From Amycolatopsis azurea DSM 43854 (GTDB taxonomy: Bacteria > Actinomycetota > Actinomycetes > Mycobacteriales > Pseudonocardiaceae), in assembly GCF_001995215.1 (NCBI RefSeq), contig NZ_MUXN01000007.1:1-64000 (forward strand): a stretch of 64,000 nt of DNA, written 5' to 3'. Each line of letters begins with the position of its first letter. The stretch's first letter is position 1. The notes below the pieces were generated by a model. The model was not told the DNA's origin and did no database searches. It saw nothing but the letters and a program-made list of their open reading frames with translations. Both the position numbers and the translations under genes were made by a program. Positions 26,429 through 35,650 of this stretch are shown one piece after another.

Positions 26429-26821
26429 TCACTGTCCGTTTTGCGCCGGGCGGATCAGGAACATCGCCGAGAGGAGCACCATCACGGCGGCGGTCGCACC
26501 GTGGATGCCGAACGCGGCGCCGGGGGAACCGTTGTGGGTCAACACGATCAGCATGTCGCCGACCGGGATGAACGCGAGCGCGAGGAGCCCCCAGCCCACC
26601 GCGCGGACGTTCCGGAACAGGAGCAGGGCGAGCAGCACGAGCGCCGTTCCGATGTCGCGGACGCCCTTGACCGCGAGGATCGGATCGCCCTCCGCGGGCA
26701 TGGACGGCAGCCCGAAACCGCCTGTCTGGGTCGCCGGGAAGAACACGTAGCCGGTGCCGAAGTACAGGACGAAGAGCACGAGGGCGGCGGACAGGGTGTA
26801 GGCGATCTTGATTCTGGTCAT
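26429..26821 (-). CDS. DUF4267-type small membrane protein
   Basis: A 130-residue protein with four predicted membrane helices (AYTLSAALVLFVLYFGTGYV, DIGTALVLLALLLF, VGWGLLALAFIPVGDMLIVL, IHGATAAVMVLLSAMFLI). The GVRDIG and PVGD patterns fit the DUF4267 family. Function unknown. GGAG lies a few bases before ATG 26821. The upstream region carries three CTAGC-type palindromic sites, so the gene is probably under tight repression by a regulator encoded elsewhere. Confidence 0.8.
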   Translation of the reverse strand: MTRIKIAYTLSAALVLFVLYFGTGYVFFPATQTGGFGLPSMPAEGDPILAVKGVRDIGTALVLLALLLFRNVRAVGWGLLALAFIPVGDMLIVLTHNGSPGAAFGIHGATAAVMVLLSAMFLIRPAQNGQ

Positions 26822-26839
26822 GGTCTCCGACTCCGAAAA

Positions 26840-26903
26840 CTAGCAGCGCTAGGAACGATGTAGACGCTAGCAATAGTGACGATAGATTGTCTAGCGGTGC
26901 TAG
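26840..26903. promoter_or_regulatory. Three TetR-type operator-like palindromes
   Basis: CTAGCAGCGCTAG (26840-26852) and CTAGCGGTGCTAG (26891-26903) are both perfect CTAGC-N3-GCTAG palindromes. Between them CTAGCAATAGTGA (26867-26879) keeps the left half only. They start 19 bases upstream of the DUF4267 ATG. The 13-base form is typical of TetR-family operators. No regulator gene is adjacent. Confidence 0.7.
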
Positions 26904-27009
26904 CAAGTAGATCTGGCCTCTTCGCCGTGGGCGGTCGAGGCGTGTCGTTCGCCACCAGGCAGAATGGACGTCGATCAGATGAGCGACGGATGAGCTGAGG
27001 AGAGTTTCG

Positions 27010-27735
27010 GTGGCGGGAGCCCTGCGTGGTGTGGTCGCGATGGACGGCCCGTCCGGGACCGGGAAATCCACGGTTTCGCGGAAGCTCGCGACGAAGCTCG
27101 GCGCCGGCTACCTCGACACGGGCGCGATGTACCGCATGGTCACCCTCGCCGTCCTGCGCGCCGGAACCGACCTGGCCGACGCGGACGCGATCGCCGACGT
27201 CGCCAGGAAGGCCGAATTCGGTATCGGGACCAGTCCCGACGAAGCGACCGTGACACTCGCGGGCGAGGACGTCTCCGCCGAGATCCGCGGCGCGGACGTC
27301 ACCACCGCCGTGTCGCCGGTTTCGGCCGTCCCCGCGGTCCGCGAACTGCTGGTCTCCCGGCAGCGCGAGGTCATCGACGAGGTGCTCGGCCGGATCGGCG
27401 GGATCGTGGTCGAAGGCCGCGACATCGGCACCGTCGTCTCACCGGAAGCCCCGCTCAAGATCTTCCTCACCGCTTCGGCCGAGGTCCGCGCCGCGCGTCG
27501 CAGCGCGCAGGACTCCGCCGCCGGTCGCGAGTCCACCGTGGATGTCGCGAAGGCGGCCGTGGAACGGCGCGACCGGCTGGACTCCACCCGGGCGGCGTCG
27601 CCGCTGCGCGCGGCCGAGGACGCCGTCGAGGTGGACACTTCGGCGCTCAACATCGACCAGGTGATCGTCGCTCTCGCGGAACTGGCCTCGCACCGCGGTC
27701 TGCTCGAAGGCTGCCCGGCCGAGGTCACCAGGTGA
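27010..27735 (+). CDS. cmk: Cytidylate kinase
   Basis: A 241-residue (d)CMP kinase. P-loop [15 protein letters not shown] lies near residues 14-28; [19 protein letters not shown] and [20 protein letters not shown] are family signatures. GTG 27010 has AGGAGAG at 26998-27004. It is the first gene of the conserved cmk-plsC-der operon and overlaps plsC by 4 bases. Confidence 0.95.
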   Translation: MAGALRGVVAMDGPSGTGKSTVSRKLATKLGAGYLDTGAMYRMVTLAVLRAGTDLADADAIADVARKAEFGIGTSPDEATVTLAGEDVSAEIRGADVTTAVSPVSAVPAVRELLVSRQREVIDEVLGRIGGIVVEGRDIGTVVSPEAPLKIFLTASAEVRAARRSAQDSAAGRESTVDVAKAAVERRDRLDSTRAASPLRAAEDAVEVDTSALNIDQVIVALAELASHRGLLEGCPAEVTR

Positions 27736-28406
27736 CCGCGAAGGGACTGCCCGAGGGCGCGAGCGACCCGTTCCACACCTTCGGCAGGGGGATCTCGAAG
27801 TTCATCGTCCGGCCCGCGTTCCGCGTCCGGGTCCATGGCGCCGAGCGGGTTCCGGTGTCCGGGCCGGTCGTGTTCATGGCCAACCACAGCTCGATGACCG
27901 AACCGGCGCTGCTGTTCGGAATGTTCTCGCGGCGCACCGCGTTCCTGGTCAAGGCGGAGCTCTTCAAGGGCTTCGTCGGCTGGTTCTTCCCGAAACTGGG
28001 CCAGATCCCGGTGAAACGGGGCGCGGTGGACCGCAAGCCGCTGATGGCGGCGGTCAAGGTGCTCGAGGACGGCGGTGCGGTCGGGATCTTCCCCGAAGGC
28101 ACCCGCGGCCTCGGTGACGCCGAAAACTTCGAGCGCGGCGTGGCCTTCCTGGTCCGCGCCGGGAACGCGACCGTGGTTCCGGTCGCCACTCGGGGGACGT
28201 ACAAACCCGCCGGCGCCAAGAGGCGTTGGCGGCCACGCGTCGACATCCTGGTCGGCGAACCTTTCACTCCCGAGATCGGGAAGGGAAGGACAGGGCTGGA
28301 GGAGGGAACCGAGCGGCTTCGCCTCGCGCTCGCGGACCTCGTGAAGGCACTGGACGAATGGCGCTTGGAGCACGGGCTCCAAGACACGCGACAGAATGTG
28401 AAGTAA
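27732..28406 (+). CDS. plsC: Lysophospholipid (1-acylglycerol-3-phosphate) acyltransferase, PlsC type
   Basis: A 224-residue acyltransferase of phospholipid synthesis. The acyl-acceptor motif FPEGTRG is clear ([19 protein letters not shown]). The catalytic H-x4-D motif appears as NHSSMTE, so Asp is Glu. From memory, actinobacterial homologues lying between cmk and der also read SMxEP, so this may be a subgroup trait. GTG 27732 overlaps the cmk stop; the stop lies 3 bases before der. Confidence 0.88.
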   Translation: MTAKGLPEGASDPFHTFGRGISKFIVRPAFRVRVHGAERVPVSGPVVFMANHSSMTEPALLFGMFSRRTAFLVKAELFKGFVGWFFPKLGQIPVKRGAVDRKPLMAAVKVLEDGGAVGIFPEGTRGLGDAENFERGVAFLVRAGNATVVPVATRGTYKPAGAKRRWRPRVDILVGEPFTPEIGKGRTGLEEGTERLRLALADLVKALDEWRLEHGLQDTRQNVK

Positions 28407-28409
28407 GCG

Positions 28410-29879
28410 ATGACAGAGCTTGACGGAGTCGGCGAGGTCGACGGCTCCTGGTCCGACGAGTCCGAATTCACCGCGCTGGACGCGCAGATCGCCGCGGGCG
28501 AGGCCGAGGAGGAGGCGCAGCTCGCGCAGCCGGTCCTCGCCGTCGTCGGCAGGCCGAACGTGGGCAAGTCGACCCTGGTCAACCGCATCCTCGGCCGCCG
28601 TGAGGCGGTCGTGCAGGACGTCCCCGGCGTGACCAGGGACCGCGTCGCCTACGACGCCTTCTGGGCGGGCCGCCGGTTCACCCTGGTCGACACGGGCGGC
28701 TGGGAGCCGGACGCGACCGGGCTGCAGGCCTCCGTCGCCGCGCAGGCCGAGATGGCGATGGCCACCGCCGACGCGGTCCTGCTGGTCATCGACGCCAGCG
28801 TCGGCGCGACCGCCACCGACGAGGCTGTTTCCAAGGTCTTGCGCCGCTCGAAGAAGCCGGTGCTGCTCGCCGCCAACAAGGTCGACGACGATCGCCTGCT
28901 CGCCGACACCGCGTCGCTGTGGTCGCTCGGCCTCGGCGAGCCGTACCCGGTCAGCGCGCTGCACGGGCGCAGCTCGGGCGACCTGCTCGACGCCATCGTC
29001 AAGGCGCTGCCGTCGATGCCGCGTGACGGCGACCGCGCCACCGCCGGTCCGCGCCGCGTCGCGCTGGTCGGCAAGCCGAACGTGGGCAAGTCCAGCCTGC
29101 TGAACAAGCTCTCCGGCGAGGAGCGGTCCGTGGTGGACTCGGTCGCCGGCACCACCGTCGACCCGGTCGACTCGCTGGTCGAGCTGGACGGCGAGACCTG
29201 GCGGTTCGTCGACACGGCGGGGTTGCGCAAGCGCGTCAACTCGGCCAACGGCGCGGAGTACTACGCCTCGCTGCGGACCAAGACCGCGATCGACGCGGCC
29301 GAGGTCGCGATCGTGCTGTTGGACGCCGCCGAACCGCTGTCCGAGCAGGACCTGCGGGTGCTGACGATGGTCGTCGAGGCGGGCCGGGCCTGCGTGCTCG
29401 CGTTCAACAAGTGGGACCTCGTCGACGAGGACCGCCGCCACGCCATGGTCCGCGAGCTGGACCGCGGTCTGGTCCGGGTGCCGTGGGCGGACAAGGTCAA
29501 CATCTCGGCGCTCACCGGCCGGTCCGTGCGCAAGCTCGCGCCCGCGCTGCGGACCGCGTTGAAGTCCTGGGACCAGCGGGTTCCCACCGGTCAGCTGAAC
29601 GGCTGGCTGGCCGACCTCATCGCCGCGACCCCGCCGCCGGTGCGTGGCGGCAAGCAGCCGAAGGTGCTCTTCGCGACCCAGGCGGGCATTCGGCCGCCGA
29701 CGCTGGTCCTGTTCACCACCGGATTCCTCGAAGCGGGCTATCGCCGGTTCATCGAACGCAAGTTCCGTGAGCGATTCGGCTTCGAAGGCAGCCCCGTTCG
29801 GGTGAATGTCCGAGTGCGGGAAAAGAAGCAACGGCCCAAGGTCGGCGGAAAAGCGGCGGGTAAACCGAAGACCCGCTGA
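28410..29879 (+). CDS. der: GTPase Der (EngA)
   Basis: A 489-residue ribosome-assembly GTPase with two G domains in tandem. G1: [27 protein letters not shown]2: [31 protein letters not shown]-like domain follows and ends in a Lys-rich tail ([16 protein letters not shown]). An N-terminal acidic extension of about 45 residues precedes G1. The gene ends the cmk-plsC-der operon. Confidence 0.96.
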   Translation: MTELDGVGEVDGSWSDESEFTALDAQIAAGEAEEEAQLAQPVLAVVGRPNVGKSTLVNRILGRREAVVQDVPGVTRDRVAYDAFWAGRRFTLVDTGGWEPDATGLQASVAAQAEMAMATADAVLLVIDASVGATATDEAVSKVLRRSKKPVLLAANKVDDDRLLADTASLWSLGLGEPYPVSALHGRSSGDLLDAIVKALPSMPRDGDRATAGPRRVALVGKPNVGKSSLLNKLSGEERSVVDSVAGTTVDPVDSLVELDGETWRFVDTAGLRKRVNSANGAEYYASLRTKTAIDAAEVAIVLLDAAEPLSEQDLRVLTMVVEAGRACVLAFNKWDLVDEDRRHAMVRELDRGLVRVPWADKVNISALTGRSVRKLAPALRTALKSWDQRVPTGQLNGWLADLIAATPPPVRGGKQPKVLFATQAGIRPPTLVLFTTGFLEAGYRRFIERKFRERFGFEGSPVRVNVRVREKKQRPKVGGKAAGKPKTR

Positions 29880-30030
29880 ATTCCCACGATGTAGGTGATT
29901 ATTTCACTGGGTGGACACGCCGTGACCTCGGGTTTCGGCGTGCTCGCCGGTGAGCTTCGACACTCTGCCGAGACCCTCCCGAGATATGCCGTTCACCTGC
30001 GGTAAAGTGATAGGTCTGCTAGCGGGCGCC

Positions 30031-30055
30031 TCATTCGGAGAGCGAGCCCGAATGA
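30031..30055 (+). promoter_or_regulatory. Inverted repeat in the leader of the Pls-like gene
   Basis: TCATTCGG (30031-30038) and CCGAATGA (30048-30055) are perfectly complementary around nine bases, 85 bases upstream of ATG 30140. It could be an operator or a leader hairpin. The 260-base region between der and this gene holds no other clear feature; TAAAGT at 30003-30008 is only a weak -10 candidate. Confidence 0.35.
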
Positions 30056-30139
30056 CGCACTTCGCGAAAGGTGTGTGATGGGCTTGCGCGCCCAGGGGTT
30101 TGTTATGCCCACCGCTGTCCTGCCCGTGGTGAACGCCCG

Positions 30140-33100
30140 ATGACGCTGACCGCCGATTCCCGGCCGATCGCCTGTGTCGCCGACGTCACCGTCGCCCCGT
30201 CCCCGGCGCCCGTCGCCGACCGTGCCCTTTTCTGGTCCGGTCTCGGCGCCGGTGAGCGCACCCTGATCGACATCCTCGCCGAGACCGCCGCCCGCCACCC
30301 CAACGCGGGCGCGATCGACGACGGCGAGACCACGCTGTCCTACCGCAAGCTCGTCGAGGAGATCGACACCTACGGCCGCAAGCTGACCGCCAACGGCGTC
30401 GGCGTCGGCGACCGGGTCGGCGTCCGGATCTCCTCCGGCACCGCGGAGCTCTACGTCGCGATCCTCGCCATCCTGTCCGTCGGCGCCGCCTATGTGCCGG
30501 TCGACGCGGACGACCCGGACGAGCGCGCCGAACTGGTCTTCGGCGAGGCCGACGTCGCCGCGGTCCTCACCGACGGCGGCGCGATCACGGTTCTCGGCTC
30601 GCCGAGCGGCGTCGAGGGCTCGCCCTTGCCGTCCGACGACGCCTGGATCATCTTCACCTCCGGTTCGACGGGCAAGCCGAAGGGCGTCGCGGTCTCGCAC
30701 GCGTCCGCGGCCGCCTTCGTCGACGCCGAAGCCCAGTTGTTCCTCACCGACGAGCCGATCGGCCCCGGCGACCGCGTGCTCGCCGGCCTGTCCGTCGCGT
30801 TCGACGCGTCCTGCGAAGAGATGTGGCTCGCCTGGCGGCACGGCGCCTGCCTGGTCCCGGCGCCGCGTTCGCTCGTGCGCACCGGCGTCGACCTGGGCCC
30901 GTGGCTGGTCGCGCAGGGCATCACCGTCGTCTCGACCGTTCCGACGCTGGCCGCGCTGTGGCCCGCCGACGCGCTCGAGGACGTCCGCCTGCTGATCTTC
31001 GGTGGCGAAGCCTGCCCGCCGGAGCTGGCCGAGCGCGTCGCCGTCGAAGGTCGCGAAGTCTGGAACACCTACGGCCCGACCGAGGCCACCGTCGTCGCCT
31101 GCGCCGCGCAGATGACCGGCGAGGGACCCGTCCGGATCGGCCTGCCGCTGGTGGGCTGGCAGCTCGCCGTCGTCAACGAGGCGGGCGAGCCGGTCGCGAT
31201 GGGGGAGACCGGCGAGCTGGTCATCGGCGGCGTCGGCCTGGCCCGCTACCTGGACCCGGAGAAGGACGCCGAGAAGTTCGCGCCGCTGCCCTCGCTGGGC
31301 TGGCGTCGCGCGTACCGCAGCGGTGACATGGTCCGCGCGGAGGCCGAGGGCCTGCTGTTCCTCGGGCGGCTCGACGAGCAGGTCAAGCTCGGCGGCCGCC
31401 GCATCGAACTCGGCGAGGTCGACGCCGCGCTCCAGGCGCTGCCCGGGGTGCAGGGCGCCGCCGCCGCGATCCGCCGCACCAAGGCGGGAAACCAGGTGCT
31501 CGTCGGGTACGTCGTGCCCGCGGAAGGTGTCGAATTCGACCACGACGAGGCCGCGACCCGGCTGCGCGAGCAGCTGCCCGCCGCGCTCGTCCCGCTGCTG
31601 GCGCTGGTCGAAGACCTGCCGACGCGGACCTCCGGCAAGGTCGACCGCAACGCGCTGCCCTGGCCGCTGTCCACTGTGGACGCCGCGAAGTCCGGCCTGT
31701 CACCGACGGAGAGCTGGCTCGCCGAAGGCTGGGCGGAGATCCTGGGCGTCTCGGTCGACAACCCGAAAGCCGACTTCTTCACCAACGGCGGCGGCAGCCT
31801 GACCGCCGCCCAGCTGATCGCGCGGATCCGCACCCGGCACCCGCAGGTGTCGGTGAACGACATCTACGCCAACCCGAAGCTCGGCGCGCTGGCTACCCTG
31901 CTGAACGCGCTCAGCGGCGAGAAGACCGAACGCCGCGACATCGCGCCGACCCCGCGCAAGGCCGGGATCATCCAGTCGCTGCTGATGATCCCGCTGATGG
32001 GTCTCGTCGGCCTGCGCTGGACGACGATCGCCGCGACGCTGTCGAACGTGCTGTCGCTGGCCGGGTTCGCCTGGGCGCCGACGCTGAACTGGGTGTGGAT
32101 CGCCGTCGCGTGGGTCGCGCTGTTCAGCCCGGCGGGCCGGATCGCGATCTCGGCGACCGGTGCGCGGCTGCTGCTGCGCGGTGTCCGTCCGGGCAGCTAC
32201 CCGCGAGGCGGGAGTGTCCACTTGCGACTGTGGACGGCCGAGAAGCTCGCCGAGTTCAGCGGCGCGGACAGTGTCGCGGGCGCTTCCTGGATGACGACGT
32301 ACGCCAAGGCACTCGGCGCGCGGATCGCGAAGGACGTCGACCTGCACTCGCCGCCGCCGGTCACCGGCATGCTGAAACTCGGCCGCGGCGCGGCCATCGA
32401 GCCCGAGGTCGACCTGACCGGGCACTGGGTGGACGGCGATCTCGTGCACATCGGCAAGATCCGGATCGGCGCCGACGCGCGGATCGGCGCGCGCAGCACG
32501 CTGTTCCCCGGCGCGCGGATCGGCAAGGGCGCGGAGATCGCGGCGGGGTCGACCGTCCGCGGCAACGTGCCCGCCGGGCAGCGCTGGGCCGGTGCTCCCG
32601 CCGCCCGCGCCGCCAAGGACGCGCTGAAGTGGCCGTCGAGCCGCCCGCCGCGTTCGCGCTTCTGGGCGTCGGTCTATGGCGCGACGTCGGTCGCGCTGGG
32701 TCTGCTGCCCGCCGTCGCCGCCCTGCCCGCCGTCGCGGTGCTGGGCTACGCGATCGCCGGAGCGCCCTCGCTGGGCGCCGCGCTCGGCCAGGCGTTGTTG
32801 TTCACGCCGCTCGCGACCGTCGCGTACTTCCTGACGTACGCGCTGCTCGTGCTCGTCGGAGTCCGGTCGCTGAGCATCGGCATGGTCGAGGGGTACCACC
32901 CCGTGCACGGCCGCGTCGCGTGGCAGGTCTGGGCGACCGAACGGCTGATGGGCATGGCGCGTGAAGGGCTGTTCCCCTTGTACGCCAGCCTGTTCACCCC
33001 GGTGTGGCTGCGGATGCTCGGGGCGAAGGTCGGCCGCAACGTCGAGGCGTCCACCGTCCTCGCGCTGCCGAAGATGACCCAGGTCGACAGTGGCGCGTTC

Positions 33101-34042
33101 CTCGCGGACGACACCATGGTCGCCACCTACGAACTCGGCCACGGCTGGCTGCACGTCGCGCCGGCGCGCATCGGCAAGCAGGCGTTCCTCGGCAACTCGG
33201 GGATGGCCGCGCCCGGTCGTTCGGTGCCCAAGCGCGGTCTGGTCGGCGTGCTGTCGTCGGCCCCGCTCAAGGCGAAGAAGGGCTCGTCGTACCTCGGGAT
33301 GCCGCCGCTGCCGGTCCGCCGGTCGGTCGGCGAGGCCGACACGAGCCGCACCTACACGCCGCCGCTGCGACTGAAGGCGGCCCGCGCGCTCGTCGAGCTG
33401 TGCCGGATCGTGCCGGTGATGTGCGGCGTCGCGCTGACCGTGCTGGTCGCCGCCGGGATCTTCGCGCTGGCGTCGTCCTTCGGTTTCCTGGTCGCGGTGC
33501 TGCTTGGCGGGCCGCTGCTGCTCGCCGCCGGTGCCGTCGCCGCGCTGACCGCCACCGCGATGAAGTGGCTGCTGGTCGGCCGGTTCCGCGCGGTCGACCA
33601 TCCGTTGTGGAGCTCGTTCGTCTGGCGCAACGAACTCGCCGACACCTTCGTCGAGGCGCTCGCCGTGCCGTGGCTGATCGGTTCGCTCGGCGGCACCCCG
33701 CTGCTGCCGGCGTGGCTGCGGACCATGGGCGTCAAGATCGGCCGCGGCGTGTGGCTGGAGACGTACTGGCTGCCCGAGTCGGACCTGGTGCGCCTCGGCG
33801 ACGGCGCGACGATCAACCGCGGCTGTGTCGTGCAGACGCACCTGTTCCACGACCGGATCATGACGATGTCGCCGGTGACCCTGGACGAGGGAGCGACGCT
33901 CGGGCCGCACGGTATCGTGCTGCCTGGCGCGAGCATCGGCGCGCGGACGACCGTCGGACCGGGGTCTCTGGTGACCCGGGGCGACGCGGTCCCCGCCGAC
34001 TCCCGCTGGCTGGGCAATCCCATCTCGGCCTGGACGAAGTAG
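30140..34042 (+). CDS. Membrane NRPS of the epsilon-poly-L-lysine synthetase (Pls) type, predicted lysine-activating
   Basis: A 1300-residue protein. The adenylation domain spans about residues 30-510 with all core motifs: IIFTSGSTGKPKGV, NTYGPTEA, YRSGDMV, GRLDEQVKLGGRRIELGEV and TSGKVDRNALP. A PCP follows (FFTNGGGSLTAAQL, Ser near 552). The rest holds three pairs of membrane helices (about 612-665, 845-912, 1088-1142), each followed by a hexapeptide-repeat, acetyltransferase-like domain (near 770, 965, 1200). There is no normal condensation or thioesterase domain. That order and length match Streptomyces epsilon-polylysine synthetase, where the three soluble domains join lysines. Hand alignment to GrsA gives pocket code DAESIGTVVK, close to DAESIGSVCK, which I recall for lysine. 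An M1 peptidase gene follows. Confidence 0.85.
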   Translation: MTLTADSRPIACVADVTVAPSPAPVADRALFWSGLGAGERTLIDILAETAARHPNAGAIDDGETTLSYRKLVEEIDTYGRKLTANGVGVGDRVGVRISSGTAELYVAILAILSVGAAYVPVDADDPDERAELVFGEADVAAVLTDGGAITVLGSPSGVEGSPLPSDDAWIIFTSGSTGKPKGVAVSHASAAAFVDAEAQLFLTDEPIGPGDRVLAGLSVAFDASCEEMWLAWRHGACLVPAPRSLVRTGVDLGPWLVAQGITVVSTVPTLAALWPADALEDVRLLIFGGEACPPELAERVAVEGREVWNTYGPTEATVVACAAQMTGEGPVRIGLPLVGWQLAVVNEAGEPVAMGETGELVIGGVGLARYLDPEKDAEKFAPLPSLGWRRAYRSGDMVRAEAEGLLFLGRLDEQVKLGGRRIELGEVDAALQALPGVQGAAAAIRRTKAGNQVLVGYVVPAEGVEFDHDEAATRLREQLPAALVPLLALVEDLPTRTSGKVDRNALPWPLSTVDAAKSGLSPTESWLAEGWAEILGVSVDNPKADFFTNGGGSLTAAQLIARIRTRHPQVSVNDIYANPKLGALATLLNALSGEKTERRDIAPTPRKAGIIQSLLMIPLMGLVGLRWTTIAATLSNVLSLAGFAWAPTLNWVWIAVAWVALFSPAGRIAISATGARLLLRGVRPGSYPRGGSVHLRLWTAEKLAEFSGADSVAGASWMTTYAKALGARIAKDVDLHSPPPVTGMLKLGRGAAIEPEVDLTGHWVDGDLVHIGKIRIGADARIGARSTLFPGARIGKGAEIAAGSTVRGNVPAGQRWAGAPAARAAKDALKWPSSRPPRSRFWASVYGATSVALGLLPAVAALPAVAVLGYAIAGAPSLGAALGQALLFTPLATVAYFLTYALLVLVGVRSLSIGMVEGYHPVHGRVAWQVWATERLMGMAREGLFPLYASLFTPVWLRMLGAKVGRNVEASTVLALPKMTQVDSGAFLADDTMVATYELGHGWLHVAPARIGKQAFLGNSGMAAPGRSVPKRGLVGVLSSAPLKAKKGSSYLGMPPLPVRRSVGEADTSRTYTPPLRLKAARALVELCRIVPVMCGVALTVLVAAGIFALASSFGFLVAVLLGGPLLLAAGAVAALTATAMKWLLVGRFRAVDHPLWSSFVWRNELADTFVEALAVPWLIGSLGGTPLLPAWLRTMGVKIGRGVWLETYWLPESDLVRLGDGATINRGCVVQTHLFHDRIMTMSPVTLDEGATLGPHGIVLPGASIGARTTVGPGSLVTRGDAVPADSRWLGNPISAWTK

Positions 34043-34125
34043 AGACAGTTGGCGGAGCTGAGGTGTGTTCGGAATGGTGACCGCAGAGGTGAACCCGCCC
34101 CTGCCGAAGGCCCCGCTATCGCGGT

Positions 34126-34180
34126 GGCAGGGCGCTCTGTCCGCTCACCGCGTCGGTCCTCTGCCAGGTAGCGCCCTGCC
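34126..34180 (+). terminator. Hairpin between the Pls-like gene and the M1 peptidase
   Basis: GGCAGGGCGCT (34126-34136) and AGCGCCCTGCC (34170-34180) are perfectly complementary with a 33-base loop. It lies 84 bases after the Pls-like stop and 61 before the peptidase GTG. There is no U-tract. It may be an attenuator or partial terminator that sets peptidase expression relative to the synthetase. Confidence 0.45.
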
Positions 34181-34240
34181 GACGTCGATCGCGGCCGCGG
34201 GTTCACTGACGGAAACAATGGGAAGCGGGGTCTTTCGCGG

Positions 34241-35650
34241 GTGATTTCGAAGGCCTCCGCGCAGCCCTCGCCCGGCGCGGACACCTCCGGCGACTCCTAT
34301 CTGCCCCGTCACGGTAACGGCGGTTACCGGGTCCGGCACTACGATCTGGAGCTGGACTACAAGATCGGTCCCAACCGGCTGTCGGCCTCCGCGGCCATCA
34401 CCGCGGAGGCGACGCAGGCGCTGTCGCGGTTCACGCTGGACTTCGGCGAGTTCCGCATCAACCGGGTCCTCGTCAACGGGAAACCGGCGAAGTACACGCG
34501 GCGCGCGCACAAGCTTCAGGTGAAGCCCGCCAAGTCGCTGGCGCTAGGTAGCGAGTTCCTGGTGGAGGTCCACTATGTCGGCAACCCGAGGCCGCTTCCC
34601 GGGCTGTGGGGCGACATCGGCTGGGACGAACTGACCGACGGCTCGCTCGTCGCGAGCCAGCCGGTCGGGGCGCCGTCGTGGTTCCCGTGCAACGACCATC
34701 CGGCGGACAAGGCGACCTACCGCGTCGCGCTGACGACGTCGTCGCCGTACCTCGTGGCCGTCACCGGGAACCTGGTGTCGCGGCTTTCGCGAGCGAGCAC
34801 CACCCGGTGGGTCTTCGAGCGCCCGGAGCCGACTCCGACGTATCTGATGAGCGTCCAAATAGGACGGTACGACGACGTCGAACTGGTCTCGGGTCCGCAG
34901 CCCAGTTGGCTTTCGCAGCCGTCGGTTTCGGCGTACCGGATCAGTCTCGACGGTGACTCCGTGCTCGCCTCGGTGCCGCAACGGGCCGCCGTGCCGCCGC
35001 GCCTGCGCCGGGCGTTTTCGCGCGATTTCGGGCGGCAGGGCAAGATCATGGACGCGCTGCAACGGCTGTTCGGGCCGTATCCCTTCGGCGAGTACGTCAT
35101 CGTGGTCACCGACGACGACCTCGACGACCCGATCGAGGCGCAGGGCATGTCGATCTTCGGCGCCAACCACGTCGACGGGCGGCGCACCCACGAACGGCTC
35201 GTCGTGCACGAACTGGCGCACCAGTGGTTCGGCAACAGCCTGACCGTCGCCGACTGGCGGCACATCTGGCTGAACGAAGGCTTCGCGACGTACGCGGAAT
35301 GGCTCTGGTCCGAGGAATCCGGCGGGCAGACCGCGCACGCGTGGGCGAAGACGTGGCACGCGCGGATGAAGGCGAAGCCCGCCGATCTCCGCCTCGCCGA
35401 CCCTGGGGTCTCGCGGATGTTCGACGAGCGGGTGTACAAACGCGGTGGCCTTCTGTTGCACGCCTTGCGTTGTCTCGTCGGCGACGAGGTCTTCTTCCCG
35501 CTGGTGAAGGCTTGGGCGGTGGAGAACCGGCACGGTCTGGTGACCACCGCTGCTTTCGTCGCTCTGGCTGAACGCTTCGCTGGGCGCTCGCTGGCCTCCT
35601 TCTTCGATGCCTGGCTGTACGCTCCGGCGCTGCCTCCGCTTCCCGCTTGA
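34241..35650 (+). CDS. M1-family zinc metallopeptidase
   Basis: A 469-residue gluzincin. The zinc site HELAHQWFG places His323, Glu324 and His327, followed 18 residues later by the third ligand Glu346 (WLNEGFATYAEWLW). The usual GxMEN substrate motif is replaced by IEAQGMSIFGAN, so the residue that binds a free N-terminus is altered. There is no signal peptide and the protein is short, lacking the helical C-terminal domain of classic aminopeptidase N. Because epsilon-polylysine producers have zinc aminopeptidases (Pld) that degrade the polymer, the position after a Pls-like gene suggests a degrading or self-protecting partner; this is inference. Confidence 0.88.
   Translation: MISKASAQPSPGADTSGDSYLPRHGNGGYRVRHYDLELDYKIGPNRLSASAAITAEATQALSRFTLDFGEFRINRVLVNGKPAKYTRRAHKLQVKPAKSLALGSEFLVEVHYVGNPRPLPGLWGDIGWDELTDGSLVASQPVGAPSWFPCNDHPADKATYRVALTTSSPYLVAVTGNLVSRLSRASTTRWVFERPEPTPTYLMSVQIGRYDDVELVSGPQPSWLSQPSVSAYRISLDGDSVLASVPQRAAVPPRLRRAFSRDFGRQGKIMDALQRLFGPYPFGEYVIVVTDDDLDDPIEAQGMSIFGANHVDGRRTHERLVVHELAHQWFGNSLTVADWRHIWLNEGFATYAEWLWSEESGGQTAHAWAKTWHARMKAKPADLRLADPGVSRMFDERVYKRGGLLLHALRCLVGDEVFFPLVKAWAVENRHGLVTTAAFVALAERFAGRSLASFFDAWLYAPALPPLPA

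Noticed and set aside
29880..30139. tRNA, riboswitch or small gene in the gap before the Pls-like gene
   Set aside because: No cloverleaf, known riboswitch core or coding pattern with a good start could be seen; only a weak -10 and a short inverted repeat.
30140..35650. A conventional NRPS/PKS biosynthetic cluster
   Set aside because: No condensation, thioesterase, tailoring, MbtH or exporter genes accompany the Pls-like gene; the flanks are der and unrelated genes.
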